Positions 34,631 to 47,558 are shown, counted from the first letter of the stretch. The stretch: 64,000 nt of DNA from Paulinella micropora (GCA_009731375.1 BJOX01000080.1:817196-881195), one strand, 5' to 3'. Notes: a model not told the origin generated them from the sequence alone. Translations and numbers: made by a program.

Positions 34631-35504
34631 TTGTTGACACGGACGCAGAGGGCGGAGGAGATTGCGAGGCTGAGGGAGGAGGTGACGTTCGAACAGGATG
34701 CGGATGAGAAGAAAAGATTGCAAGACGCAATAGAGGAATTGGAGACGGGTTCACATGTCAGGCTTTCACAGGGACAAAAGCGGGATAAGGAAAAGCGGAG
34801 AGAGGAGGACAAGAAACGGGAAGAGGGAGGAATGCAAGGTAGGGAGGGGGGTGCAGAGGGGAAAGGCGTGGAGGCACAAGGGGATCAAGGCAAGCAAGGT
34901 GCAGGGGGGCCATCGAGGCCAGAGGCACCGGAGGGGCACTTGGGGATCAAGAACAAGCGAGGCCTGGGTGGAAAAAGCGGCGGAGATTGATGGAATAAAA
35001 TGGAAGACGGCCAAGTTCTACTTGATGATGCCGGCGGCGAAAGAGGTAAGCGATGGCACATTGGATGACTTTATGTTATGAGGGTTCTAAGTCAGGGGGG
35101 GGACGTCACGACATAAGGAGGGGAAGGGCATAAAGCCGGTGATGCAGTTTTGGAGGAGTAGTGACGAGGTAGCGGAGGAAAAGATGAGGCGGTTCGATCC
35201 GGTTTTTCTGGAAAAGGCGGGGAAGAAGCGGGAAACGTGGGATGCCACCATCAAGTTGGACGACGAGGATCATATCCCATACACCATTCAGACGAGACCG
35301 CGGTTGGTGCTGAATGTACCGTTCGACCTCACGGAAGAGAGGCGGATACCGGCACAGATTTGGGACGAGATTGATGCGGAGGGATTGCCTTTCGATATTA
35401 TCGGCGCTCCACCGGCGGCGGTTGGATCAAGAGGCAAGAAGCGGCCTACTACGGGTGGTCGGATGACTCGGGCAAGAGGACGGGCACAACGAGGACGGGG
35501 GTGA
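34631..35504 (+). pseudogene. G2 post-integrase conserved module, frameshifted
   Basis: Charged coiled segment (34631-34990), then in another frame AKFYLMMPAAKEVSDGTLDDFML (to 35081) and, from about 35130, KPVMQFWRSSDEVAEEK, then YTIQTRPRLVLNVPFDL, IPAQIWDEI and FDIIGAPP, ending with an Arg/Gly-rich tail at 35504. The same ordered motifs occur at 63372-64000 in another element, so this is a conserved C-terminal Pol domain and not random 3' sequence. No known domain (chromodomain, dUTPase) is recognised. Confidence 0.65.
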
Positions 35505-35599
35505 TGAATGGGTGACGAGTGAGAGGATAGAATAGGCATGGAGAAGGATGAAAAATGAGAAAGAAGATGAGAAATGACGAGATGAGAAGAATACGAACT

Positions 35600-35765
35600 G
35601 CGGGCACATGACGGGGTGATGACGGTACTACCAAATTGCGGGTATATGAAGGGTAATAGTGATTTATATGACTTACGGGTATATGACGGGTAATAGTGAC
35701 TTATATGACTTGCGGGTATATAATGGGTAATAGCGGCTTAAATGTTGCGGGTACATGGGAGGATG
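35600..35765 (+). repeat. 37-bp tandem repeat in the G2 3' region
   Basis: Units starting CGGGTATATGANGGGTAATAG at 35639, 35676 and 35713, with degenerate flanking units at 35600 and 35748. Confidence 0.75.
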
Positions 35766-36423
35766 ATAACGGTATAAATGAATTGCGGGACTTTATAAGG
35801 GGGTGATGAGAATATGACTGACATACGAATTCGAAGATGAATGAAGATGAGAGAGGGGGAGCGGTATACTTTTACATTCACAGGTACGGTGACGGGCATG
35901 CCACATGCATTTTATACCAACAAGGTAAACATTGTGACGACGCGGGTTATATATACAGACGAATGCGGGAAGAATAATATATCATTCAGGCTCACGGGTA
36001 TAGGCATACATAATATCACGTGACTTTACGATGTGATGGGGGAAATATATCAGACTGACATATCGGGCATAGTGGACATATCGGAAAACGAATGACAAAC
36101 ATGTCTTATGCCTGATATGCTCATGGGGGAAACTGGGAAGCGGCCTGATACAAGACATTATTTTTCCCGCTCTGTGACGAGCGATGATATGGAACTTTAT
36201 ATATTCTTCTGATAACAACGGGTGAAGGGGACATACGGGTTGGGTTGGGGGAATAATACATATTGACTAATCCAGTTTAGATACAAAGGGGTAGAATAGC
36301 GAGGGGAGGAAGACAGGGGATAACAAATAGGGATAGTCAATAGGATGGATAGGATAGCCGGGGGGAGGGGGTGGATGATATAGTCAGAGGACAGGATATT
36401 GAGAGGGGAGGGGGCGAGGGGCA

Positions 36424-36780
36424 GAGATGAGAAAGATGAAGAAGAAAGATGACGAAAAGAAAGAGAAACGGGGCAACGGGCAAGCGGCAACTCTGACACT
36501 CGGGTGAGGGGGGGCACCAGAGTGCAAACATCATTCAGAGGGGGCTGCGAAGGGGATCAAAAGGGGACATGGACCTTTTCGGGGCGGAGAAGGGACGGAG
36601 TGATGAGAAAGATGAAGAAGAAAGATGAAGAGAAGAAAGAGAAACAGGGCAACGGGCAAGCGGCAACTCTGACACTCGGGTGAGGGGGGGGCACCAGAGT
36701 GCAAACATCTTTCAGAAGGGGCTGCGAAGGGGATCGAAGGGGGACATGGACCTTTTGGGGGCAGAAGGGATGGAGTGATG
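36424..36780 (+). repeat. 176-bp tandem duplication in the G2 3' region
   Basis: Two copies, with GGGCAACGGGCAAGCGGCAA at 36471 and again at 36647. They share CACCAGAGTGCAAACAT and GGACATGGACCTTTT with a few changes. Confidence 0.85.
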
Positions 36781-36996
36781 AATGGATGAGGGGGTGTGTA
36801 TATCATTCGTGTTATGAGCACTCAGGTTCGTTTCAAGCATGGCGTTTCAGTGCCGGAGGGGCCTTGGTGGGGGTTGCAAAGGTCAGGGGGAGCCTTTCCT
36901 TGCCTACGTTACCTCTGGGCTGGGCGACCGGGACTACAGCGCACCGAGAGGGCATTATGAGGCTATTAAAAGCCAGAAGTATCAGTTCGAGTTACA

Positions 36997-37196
36997 GTGG
37001 GATTCGGCGTGACCGAGACGGGGGCGGCTTCAACAAGTGGGATTCGGCGTGACCGAGACGGGGGCGGCTTCAACAGGTGGGATTCGGAGTGACCGAGACG
37101 GGGGCGGCTTCGATAAGCGGGATTCGGCGTGACCGAGACGGGGGCGGCTTCGACGAGCGGGATGCGGCGGGACCCAGACGGCGGCTGCGTCAGAGC
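36997..37196 (+). repeat. Five 40-bp tandem repeats just before the G2 3' LTR
   Basis: Units begin GTGGGATTCGGCGTGACCGA at 36997, 37037, 37077, 37117 and 37157; the last one is degenerate. GC-rich and G-rich on the plus strand. Confidence 0.9.
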
Positions 37197-37495
37197 ACGA
37201 GGAGCGACAACAACATATGGATATTGATCGAACGATGGCACGGCTGGGGAAGCATTGGATCGACGGATTCAGCGGAGTCGCGGAGACGGGAAGGGAGGAC
37301 TCTCCCAGGATAGTATAGACCGACACTAGGTCGGGGGGGACATTGAGTGACTAGGGGCCGGTTACAAGGAATGGAGGATAAGGGGCAAGTTGTGGTCTCA
37401 ACGGAGGGGGGGTGCATTTTCAGGCGTGCGGTGGCGGAAACCGATTCGACAGGCGACGAAGGGCGTAACGGGAAATTAACCAAAATTTTACATAA

Positions 37496-37826
37496 TGTAA
37501 GTGTTGGCGTTTGGCCCAACCTACAATTTTGTTTAATTTGTTGATACGGGTACGGCGTCGACCGTCACTCAGATTCGTATTTGCATTTTATTCCGAGGTT
37601 GGTCGGCGGGGGCGTAAGTTAGACTCCTCGCGCGCATACTGGCGAGCGCGCTCGGGGGGGAGAAGGGATTATGCCGCCCACCCGGTATATAATGGCAATA
37701 CTGATCCTTCCGGTCTGTCGGTTAATACTTGGTCTGGAGATTACGGAGTCACTACTTTAGGTAATCCTCAGTCTTCATATCGTTAGTAACAGTTATCTGT
37801 TTATTAAATATCCTACTATCGTAACA
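37496..37826 (+). repeat. G2 3' LTR
   Basis: Ends TATCGTAACA like the 5' copy. The shared CACCCGGTATATAATGGCAA contains a TATA-like box. No strong polypurine tract precedes the proposed start, so the 5' boundary is uncertain. Confidence 0.55.
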
Positions 37827-38744
37827 GTACGTACAAGGCAGCGGGCCTGTGGTATATTCGGGCACCCAACGAGAAGAGGATTAACTCCCTACGCTCCCAT
37901 CTCGCAAATAAGTAAGAGAAACATGTGAAAACCACATACATATGTATCATATAAGAATACAGAGATTTGATAATAACTTCAAAAAGAAGTAATAATATAA
38001 ATGTGTGATGGATATATGAAAATATATTATTATGTGTATATATGATATATATTCACATATGATCATAATATGAAAACTAAAATTTGGAAGAGCGTCCCGT
38101 AATGGGATATATAAAAATGACAAAAATAATATAATATGTGGGGACAAAGACACAATATCTGTAATTATTGGTGTGTCTGGTACATCCGACTGGTCTGACG
38201 TACATCCGTGTTGTTCCACATTCCCATGTGGCACGTTAACCGACCAGCCGGACTCCATGTTGGCCTCTTATGGGTTTTTATATATATAATGTGATTATAA
38301 ATAATTATTGATATAATCAATACGAACTTGAAGGTAGTACGTATTCCCGAGTTTACATCAGCACAGGAATACGCACATACTTAGTAATTTTATGGCTAAG
38401 TCGTTGGGGCTGGAATGGCCCTTCCCCGCCACCGATCCAACTTCGCGGGCGCTTCTCTTCCTCCCCCTAGACTCAACGGAGTTATGCAACTAAATGATTA
38501 TTACGTCTTAATGGGGAAGAGAAAGGTTGAAAGTCCAGGCATCTTGCCTCTTCTCCTAGAAGGAGGTATGACGTCGCTGGATGCTCACTGAACGCCACGC
38601 TCGCGCTCAAGTCACCTATATCACTCCCCTCAATGTACAGTATGCGAGAAATATAATATACCAGAATTAATACGATCCGCTTCCGAAGATATTATAATTA
38701 TAAATGATCATAGCGTGAATATTTATGCGGGAAATACCTGGTAC
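37827..38744. other. AT-rich spacer between G2 and the copia remnant
   Basis: No gene recognised. May hold the missing 3' LTR of the minus-strand copia element, but no matching partner was found on the other side. Confidence 0.3.
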
Positions 38745-41700
38745 TTACAACGCGATTTTAACACCAAACTTTACGATTAATTCTTTCACTAACTTCACCG
38801 AGATTTGGTCAGCCAGATAATTGAATTTTTCGTACGTGAAATTTATTTTGGTAAATAAATCCGCGATGTTTTCCTCCGTCGGTACCCGGAACAACTTGAC
38901 AACTCCCTTCTTAACCAATTTCTCGAGCAGGTGGTACCTGACATCGATATGTTTGGTCCTTGATTCCCCCAACCCCCTCTCTGAGAGGATGATGGTCCTC
39001 TCGTTGTCTTCGAACAAAGGGGTGAAACCTCTTATGGGCAAACCGATGTCACGGAGGGACTGTCTCAATGCAAGCAACTCCCTTACTGCATCGTTAGCTG
39101 ATACGATCTCTGATTCAAGGGTAGATTGGGCTATGAAAGTCTGAAGCTTAGAAAACCAAGCTACCGGTGCCCCGTTGAAGAGAAAGATATACCCGGAACG
39201 GGATTTCCTTGTAACTTTTTCTCCAGCAAAGTCTGAGTCGACGTATCCCACGGGGATGCTCGTCTATCAACGTTTCGACATTGGCGATAACGGGGACGCT
39301 GAATGCATTAACTTCCGTGGCTTCACATGAGTAAAGCTCAAGTGCCCTTTCGGCGGCCGATGGTCCCTCTGCCGGTTTCCATGATTTAGGGGGCTTGGGG
39401 ACAAAGCACCCTTCGGTCAACATCTTGACTAACCTCCTATCACCCCGTTTGAAATATAGGGCTCTAGGGGTCAGCAACCATAGAAACATACGGTGAACCA
39501 TGGCATATGATATTTCAGGAGATGGGACTTGTTGTTTCGCAGCTATACTCAAAGGACAGATCAAGAGAGGGTGAGTGTGAACAGCAAGAAAGATAAGCAT
39601 GCCTATCAAACATCTAAGATCATACTTGAGCAGGCGGTGTCCAGCTTTCAGGGGGGCAGGGTTCTCTGATGTGAAGGGGGTTTTAGCAGGCACCTCCTTC
39701 ATATACTTTAACTCAACTAAGATGAGAAGCTCATATTTTCGTTGGTGCAGTAAAATCCCTTTTTCAGATTGGACAATCCGGATGTTTTTGAATTCAGTGG
39801 CTTTCCCTAAGTTCTTACACCTGAAACCATGTTCCTTCATGCTCTCTACAAGACTTATGTGTCTGGCTTCATCAGCAGCATGCAGCCCATCATCTACGTG
39901 GAAAGAGAGAAGCTGAGTACCTATGGGGACTTGGCATGCTTGATAAAAGAAGCCCGGTCAAGGGAGAAAGTAATAAACACTTGCTTTCCGACTAACTCCA
40001 TCAACATTAAATCATACCACAATCTCCCCGCCTCAGGATGACCATAAAGGGCCTTCCGGAGGAGCCAAACAAAACATTCTCTCTCAAAACCCGGGGGGGG
40101 GGGGGGTTGACATAAATGTCGTAAGGCATTTTGGCATGTAAGTAGGCAGTGGTGAAATCAATTAGCCACAAGTCTATTCCGAAGCAGGCAGCATAAGCAA
40201 TGATAAGAAGGATAGTGCGATGATGAGCGGTGGGTGAGTATGTGCGTTTGGGATCATATTGCACGCCCGCTTTCAGGAGATCTCCCCTAAGGGTGATTCT
40301 AGCTTTATGATATTCATCTCTCGTTCCTTGTTGCTTAACAGTGTCTATCCATTTTAGAGGGATAATGGGAGTGCCTGACCTTCTCGCCTCGCTCTCTTCT
40401 CTCCATTCAAATGCTTTGAGCTCCTCTTGCTGTCTAACTTCTGTCTCTCGCGCTTGTCTCCTATCCTTCGGCTTTTGCACGACGGGAAATTCCGGAATTT
40501 GCGCGGTGATCAGACAATAATCGATTATCTCTTCTTTCGCACAGACTGAGATATGTTTATTTCTGGTTCTCCCGGGGATTACGTTCTCCTGAGAAATGTT
40601 TCCTTGCTCATGAGATCTCCATCCCGGGGGATGTTTGTCCTTTTCCGCAGCTATCCTAACTCTCTCCCCCTCTGCATGGCCGAATTCACTGGTTACATTG
40701 GGGTCGTGGCGTGCCGGTTCAATAATAGCATGCGGTACAAGAGAAGGGGGAGCTGCTCCCCCTGAATTATGATCTCAGAATCTATTATTTTCTCCGTAAC
40801 GCCATCATCAAACTTAACTTTGTGGGCTGGGAATAGTTTCTTTCTTCTGACAACCGGGGCAGTCGGGTCAATAGTAACTACCTTCCGTAAAGTGGAATCC
40901 CACTTATCTCCATAAGTGGATTTAGCCCACTCTTCCCCGAAAGCCCGTGCCGGGATCTGGACGATCTTCCCAGAAAAGATGATTTTAAGTTTGGGTTTTC
41001 CCCCCCTCTTTCCCACTACTTTGACACCTTTCTCCCCCTGACTCATGCTCCCTACATTCCGTGAAGACGGGGTGAGGGGAATAAGCTCAGGGAGATTACT
41101 GAAATCCTGACTTGGGGCATCGTTTTCGTCACTATCACTTGCAACGATCACCGAGTCATCATCACTTTCAGGTCCTTTCTGAGATGTTGTACATGTAATG
41201 GGGTCATTCTCAGTACTTTCACTATTACTAGTAGCAGCTACAGCAGGTGGGGTAGATGCACTATATGTAGTTTCTGGTACTTCGAAGCTAACATTCTCCT
41301 TGGGTGGTGTATCGACTGGGGGCAGAACAGCAGAGAGTGTGGCCGATTTCCATCAGACCGAAAACATACCCTCATCTGCTGTTTCTTCGAGGCTTTTGAA
41401 GCATCTCGTCTACCCAGTTTCCATACATCGAACATAACATCCCGGACATTACTGTGTATTACACGCGCAACGGGATCATAAACACGATAATACACGGTAT
41501 TACGTTCGTAACCTAAGAAGATAACTTTCTTTCCTCTCTCGCCTTTCCCCCGCCGAGCCTTAACCTTCATCACTGCAGCGCAACCAGTGGGGCGAAGGTG
41601 ATACATGTATGGCTTCCGGCGGTGAATGACTTCGAAAGGGCACTTACCCTTAAAGGGTCCTTTGGCTATCGGGAGGAGGAGGTTGTTAATATAAGTGGCG

Positions 41701-43330
41701 CTTTTTTCCATCTCCGTCCAGAACTTGGGAGGGAGCTCAGCATCACTAAGCATCGCCCTAGCAGGCCCGCCGTTGGTTTGGTGGGACCTCTCTATCTTTG
41801 AGACTGTCTGTTTCTAGGCGGTTGGAGCCTCATTTATTACATGTGACCAAGAATATGTTCGATATGATACCTTTCAAGAGTGAGTTAATGTTAATCAGCC
41901 TATCTCTTTCCGGTTTGTGTGTCTTTCAAAGAATGCAACGGCCTTAATAAAACACTGAAAGAATTCATTCTTATGACGTAAATAATAGTCGAGCTTGAAA
42001 TTTGAAGCGAGATATTTGAATGTAAATTTGTACAGCTTACCATCCCATGATATCGTGTTCCACCATCCTTGTGTGTCTATAGAAATATGAACTCCGGAAT
42101 GACGTTCAATAATGTGATGGTTTTTGTGGAAATGTAATGCTTTCTTTATTTTATTCCTTAAGCAGTACTCACACTTCATAATCCTTTCTGGCCATCCTAC
42201 GCCTACTATCTTCACCCCCGTGTAGTGAGCCATTCTTTCCATAGCCTTTACCTCTCTATGTTTACACATGAGGTGAAAGACAGTAGCGTATATATGCTCA
42301 CTATGTGTGGGTCGGATAACAGGGTTTAATGCTTTTGACATTTGACAACCAACATCATGTTCATGAGTTAGTGAGGTGTGCGAACATACATCATTTGGCA
42401 TGACTAAACAACAAGCCAAACTCTGTAAACAATATTCAACTTTCTCAGTATTTGTTTCGCAAGACAACGGGACATATGATTTATTGTCGTGACATCCCCA
42501 TCCACATAAACATGGGACATCATTTAAATATACATCATTGTACACGGGAAGAGTAGTTGGTTGTGTAGGATGGTGAGGAGGGAGTCAGAATGTGATAGTG
42601 GATGACGGTGCTCCCTCTTTCTATACTTTCACATTCTGCTTTTCAAGAGGGACTGGTTCGTATCGTTGGTTTGGGTCTAGAGGGTGCATTCCTGGGGGAT
42701 CAAAGACGAACAGGTTGTTAGGCAAAGATCTGCCCCTAGCTACAATCTGTTCTTCCTCGATATGGATTGTGTACTTAAGCACAACCGCCTGGTTGTTCTG
42801 ATGGACTACTGTCAGTCCTCGTTTCAACCAAGCCGAAGTAGCCACTAAACCGTAACTTAAGTGGGGGTTCGTTGTGTGCGAATCTGGATCGGTTCTCCAT
42901 TTGCTCCAGAGAGCTGCATCAAGACTTTCCCCTTGTACTCCGTCTTAATGATACCTTTCGCGATTTTGAATTTCTGATGGTTATGTTTCATTCTCACTAA
43001 CACATCCTTATGGGGTGATTGTGACTCACTAGTCCTATTATCATCTACCCAAACCATCCCCGCCATACTCTTTTCAGGTGTCTCTCTCTCATCTCCCTCG
43101 TTCTCATGCATCATCATGACATAATCTTTTTTAAATGGAGGTGAGGTGCTTGAGGTAGTGTTGGGAGATGTGCTAGGTGTTGGAGGTGGAATATCTCGTA
43201 CGTTCTCTCCATCTACCCCTATCCTTTGTAGGCATTCCCTGTATTCAAGTAATTGAGTTCTTAGATGAGGAAATGCAGCAACAAGCCCCTTTGCAAAAGG
43301 GTTGTTCCATTTGCTATGGAAATGATGAAA
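38745..43330 (-). pseudogene. Decayed Ty1/copia pol
   Basis: Domains in copia order on the minus strand. 43330-42620: protease-like region, with VWVDDNRTSESQS where D(S/T)G is expected, then NNLFVFDPPGMHPL. 42545-41895: integrase zinc region (YATVFHLMCKH...CEYCLRNKIKK) and core start (ISIDTQGWW). About 41800: ERSHQTNGGPARAMLSDAEL, joining directly to the integrase C-terminus (FWTEMEKSATYINN, LGYERNTVYYRVYDP). 40480-40007: RT (KWIDTVKQQ, ARITLRGD, LIDFTTAYLHA). Near 39900: HVDDGLHAADEA, the catalytic Asp pair. 39251-38745: RNase H (GYVDSDFAGEK, SKLQTFIAQSTLESE, TKHIDVRYH). Most of the integrase core between the first Asp and the Glu is missing, and several frames are used. No LTRs identified. 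Confidence 0.85.
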
Positions 43331-44881
43331 CTCTGAATATCCATATAGAGTTCAAGATAGAACTCATTAACTTCCCGTCTCTCCCGGTAATAAGAGAATC
43401 TCTCACTTCTATCTCTCTAGCACCCTCTGCTAACGCACCGAACAACCTATGTATCTCTCCAAGAGATGATATTTCTCCATTTCACCTTACTATCATCATC
43501 TTCCCCTCATCCCATCTCCATGCGATCGTGGGATCTCTCCTAATCCTATCTCTCTTTAACTCTCTCTCTCCCTCCCCTCATTTAACTCACTGTGTGCAAG
43601 GCGTAGACTAAGTGAAGGGGAATGCGTGATACGACGGACAAACGAGGAGCGCGCTCTTTTGGTTTCCCCTTCTTCTCACCCTGCCTCACCCTCAACGTTC
43701 TTACTAATATCTTTCTTAGAGTTCGAACGTTGCACAGATGGTGCAGGAGAAGAGGAGGAAGACTTCTGAGGAGAAGCATAAGAGATTGTTTCATCAAAGT
43801 CTTCGTCAGTCATCGTCTCTCCCTCACCTCTCTCTCCTCTTTGGTTATTTCCCCCTACTGCAACCTAAACGTTCTCACTCGTTTCTGTGTGTGAGTCAGA
43901 ACGTTGTACACTTGAAGTAGAGAGAGTATGTTTTGTGAGGGAAGATGATGAAGCACTAGAACTATGAGAAGAGATATGTCTGTGTGGTGATGTGTGTGCG
44001 GAAGACGATGTGAGAAGGTCAGGTTGGACAGGGGGGGGATTTTGATCTGTTCTAATGCACCATTATCCAGTCCATAGGTGCTAGCATTAACTCATAGTGT
44101 CATAGTGTACCCCCCAGGTTCAGCTGTGCTTTAATTACTGCCAGTAAGTCAGCCCTATTTCGCTCACTGCAGATATGGTGGGAACAGAAATCGCAACTCT
44201 GCTTTTCCATTCTCTTAGCACACTCACCCCCTGATTTCTGACACTGGGCGGCCCCTACTTTCTATGAACAACGTGCGTTATTCGCGTTGAACCCATTACA
44301 TTGTTTCATGTTTGAAACAATAATCATGCTCCCTCTGATGGGTTGTGCCCACAGATTGAGAAGTGGTCTATCGTCCTCACGTAAGTGAAGATAGTAGAAT
44401 TTCGGGATTTCATTAGGACCTTCCTGTAACCCCCTTTGTCACGACGAAGCCCCCATCATTCCTCCATAAAAAATATATTTTCCCAAGATGTGTTAACGTT
44501 GGGTCGCTCACCATGTCAAGGGGAGTAGTGAAGCGACTATCTTTCAGGAGGGGAATAAAGCGGTAGATCGAGGGACAGGAAGATGAGCAGGCATGTTTTG
44601 TGTGTGTGTGTTGCTCTTTTTCTTCTTGTTCTTCAATTCTGATGTGTGGGGTGGTGATGATTGTGATCCAAAAGAGGAAGTGGATGGGGTGTTGTCAAGT
44701 GAGGAGTTTGGTTTTTCTTCGTCCGTTTCCTCTCTCTCCATCATGTTTATGTCTCCCACATGTGGCGCCACACACATACAATCCGGGCGATACCACAACG
44801 CTGATTATGGATCAGTGGACACTGGTTCAGTCTCTCCGAGGCTGGGCTACTACTAGCTTATCCGACTAACAAAGTGCACAT
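43331..44881. other. Upstream part of the copia remnant, no clear gene
   Basis: Position suggests former gag. A Cys/His-rich string (CDFCSHHICSERNR on the minus strand near 44190) might be a broken zinc knuckle, but its spacing does not fit C-x2-C-x4-H-x4-C. No ORF is supported. Confidence 0.25.
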
Positions 44882-45823
44882 GTGTTCCGATTCTATAGTT
44901 TCAACGCATTGCCCAAACAGCTCCTGGAACCCCACCAGATCCGAAGGCTCCGATGGTCACAAGGGGATATTAATGCATATTACCCACTCCTGGAAAGAGC
45001 GGGGGTGCCCCTGCAGGAGGAGATAAAGGCATATCGGGCCTATCATCTCAGAAAGGGCCACGATCACCCATGGGAACTGGCAACAGAAGGTGATGAGTTG
45101 CGCCAGATGAAGGTTGCTCTCGGATTTCCCCTTGAGATGCGCCCCCTATAACAGTAACATTCCATCACACGTTGCCAGACATATCTCATATTCGCCCCGT
45201 GCCATAGGCGGACGATGAATCGTACCCGGCCACCGACAATCACCGCACGACTTCAGTGAGTGGCATGAGTAAGGTAAAGACTATATCAATTTTTAAGCAT
45301 GAACAGCCTGCGGTGTGGCTCATCCACATGCGTGTACGTCTGATACGGACCATGGGCTACACACCAACGATGCGCGCCTTGGGCGACAGCTTGGGCTCAC
45401 CCCCAACCGATCCTCAGAACCTCCGGCTGTGGACTGAGGAGTGGGACAGACAATTTCGACAGTACGCTCGTCCGTAGTGGGACAGTGCTGTATCAGATGC
45501 AGAGTTCCGATGGCACAGGGCACACAGTCATTGGATTATATTTACCGTTCCCGACACTGCTACCCCCGATGGAGCAGGTATATGAATATAAACTCGGGGC
45601 AGTGATTCGACGACTATACACAGAATCAATGCAACTACAGTCCTCCATTCATACATTCGAACTATCCGATGAGGAACGGAAAATGCTCCAGACTCAACTC
45701 GATCAAGATCAAGATTTCCATCCCTTGGATCAACCGGAGGAGCGGGACCGAGCATCCTTACAATCAAGTACGGAGGACGATTACATGAGAAGGCTGGAAG
45801 CGGAGGAAGATGACGCATTTTGA
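44882..45823 (+). CDS. Three short unassigned ORFs, possibly a broken gag-like gene
   Basis: Open frames 44882-45151 (89 codons), 45256-45477 (73) and 45485-45823 (112), in more than one frame. The second contains FKHEQPAVWLIHMRVRLIRT, vaguely like the F.G..Y..W...M...L start of copia Gag. The third ends acidic (RRLEAEEDDAF). They lie upstream of G-rich LTR-like junctions at 46428 and 46689 in the same orientation, so a small LTR element is possible. Function not recognised. Confidence 0.3.
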
Positions 45824-46160
45824 GACCCTCCAAAGTGGGTTGTAAATCTCTGAGACGCTTTGGACAAACTTCGCGATGGCTCTCTCTCTCTATATATATA
45901 TACATATATATGTATATATATAAAATCCACTAAAAGTCCACCGAGGACAACCAAAACAAAACAGAAACCTAGACTGGCAAAGCGCCAGTTCATTTAAATA
46001 AATAGACTGACCTGTTAGTAGGTTGTCATCTGCATCAAGCTAATAACAGACTAATATGCACAGGATCAAGAGGACACTCGACCCAAGTGAAGACGTTGGG
46101 AAATTCCCTTTTGTCTCGCGGACTATCAAGCAGACTCCCTCCCAGCCCCGATCGGCCTCT

Positions 46161-46370
46161 GTCCCATCAAAGGAATCAGTGGAGCGTTAGTGGGGGCACG
46201 TTAGAAAATCTTACCTGCCTAAGGTGAGATTAGCCAAAGCGCCCGACGACGAGTTGCACAATGTTTAAGAACTGATTACCCTTCGTCCCACCAAGGGAGC
46301 CTGCGGAGTGTAAATGGGGGCGCGTTAACAAATCTTACTTGCTTAAGATAAGATTAGATAATGCGCCCGA
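46161..46370 (+). repeat. Two 86-bp direct repeats, each with a hairpin
   Basis: Units 46161-46245 and 46285-46370, 124 bp apart. Each contains AATCTTAC..T then its complement: unit 1 pairs AATCTTACCT with AGGTGAGATT; unit 2 pairs AATCTTA plus CTT with AAG plus TAAGATT. Both units end GCGCCCGA. Confidence 0.65.
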
Positions 46371-46427
46371 GATGTGAAAGCCAGACCGAGAGATGTTACT
46401 CCTCACATTTGCATGACAAAAGTCATC

Positions 46428-46862
46428 AGGAGGGGGAGAATGTAAAGCGAAATTCAAAATTCAAGTTTGATAATTAAATCCGAAATCAAATTCGAATTTC
46501 GCACATTTTCCTAAATTCAAATCATTCGTAGTAACACTAACAGTTAAATTTCTTTCATTCAATCGCCTATACGATCCCTAGAAGGAAGAGAAGCAATCAA
46601 CTTCGAGACAAACCTCGACAGCCTCCATATTCCTACCGCTCACATTTACCACTCTACTCCTAATTAACGGATGTTATCGGACAAAACAGGGAGGGGGATT
46701 GTAGGCGCAGATAAATAAATATGTTCTAACTTTAATATACACCTGTGTCAATCCAGAATAAGATGCAGTTAATATTAATAACCTTGTAACGATAATATTA
46801 AATATTATTAGAAGTAGCAATTACACTTTGTAGACAGGAATATATTATCGTTAGGCCTGACA
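46428..46862 (+). mobile_element. Two candidate polypurine tract/LTR junctions
   Basis: CAGGAGGGGGAGAA is followed by TGTAAAGCG at 46441, and AGGGAGGGGGAT by TGTAGGCGCAG at 46700. The first is an A-rich copia-like junction; the second start also occurs at 7123 on the minus strand. LTR ends are not defined. Confidence 0.4.
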
Positions 46863-47268
46863 ATGGGAATTGGCTAATGTTTGCCTTGGTTGTTTTTGGC
46901 TCCGCTAGTCTCACATTTTCGCCCGCAGGGAATAACTCCAGAGTGAATTTGAAATTCATCTGTCTAGATCTGTCTGTCGACGTCTGTCTATCCGTCTGGC
47001 GCTTTTTTCTTCTTTTTTTTTCTCCAACGGCTCTCCCAACATTGTCAGGACACCTTTGGCATGAGAAAACAGAAATTTTGTGGCGAGGTCGCTTTTTCAA
47101 ATTCTTCCCCGGAAATTCATCCAAAGACTGCTTTCCTATTAAACTACTACTACTACTACTAAAGATCAAGCAAAAGCTTTTTTGCATGGAGTTTTAGTGG
47201 TTTTCCCTTGATTTCTAAATAAAGGAAGAATAGAAGAAAATGAAGAAATAGAATAAAAGAAAGAAAGA
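46863..47268. other. Unassigned spacer
   Basis: No gene, RNA or repeat recognised apart from a short (CTA)n run at 47144-47160 and the start of an AAAG array at 47257. Confidence 0.3.
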
Positions 47269-47519
47269 AAGAAAGAAAGAAAAAACTAAGAGGGAGGGAA
47301 AGTGGGGGAGGGAGGGGGAGGAGGATTACGAGACACACACACACACACAAGTACTCACACACACACACACACACACACAGAAACACACACACATACACAC
47401 ACAGAGAGAAACACACACACACACACACACACACAGAAACACACACACACACACACACACACAGAAACACACACACACACACACTGAGACTCACACACAC
47501 ACACACACACACACTGAGA

Positions 47520-47558
<39 letters not shown>

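Larger units (their letters stand above)
29821..37826 (+). mobile_element. Second Ty3/gypsy element, family G2, lacking Gag and protease
   Basis: Plus-strand element between two LTR copies that share their 3' 170 bp strongly (30030-30204 and 37651-37826). Coding order is unnamed pre-RT module, RT, RNase H, integrase, unnamed post-integrase module, then 2 kb of repeat-rich 3' non-coding sequence. RT and RNase H are frameshifted; integrase is open. Related to G1 at protein level but clearly a different family. No target-site duplication found. Confidence 0.8.
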
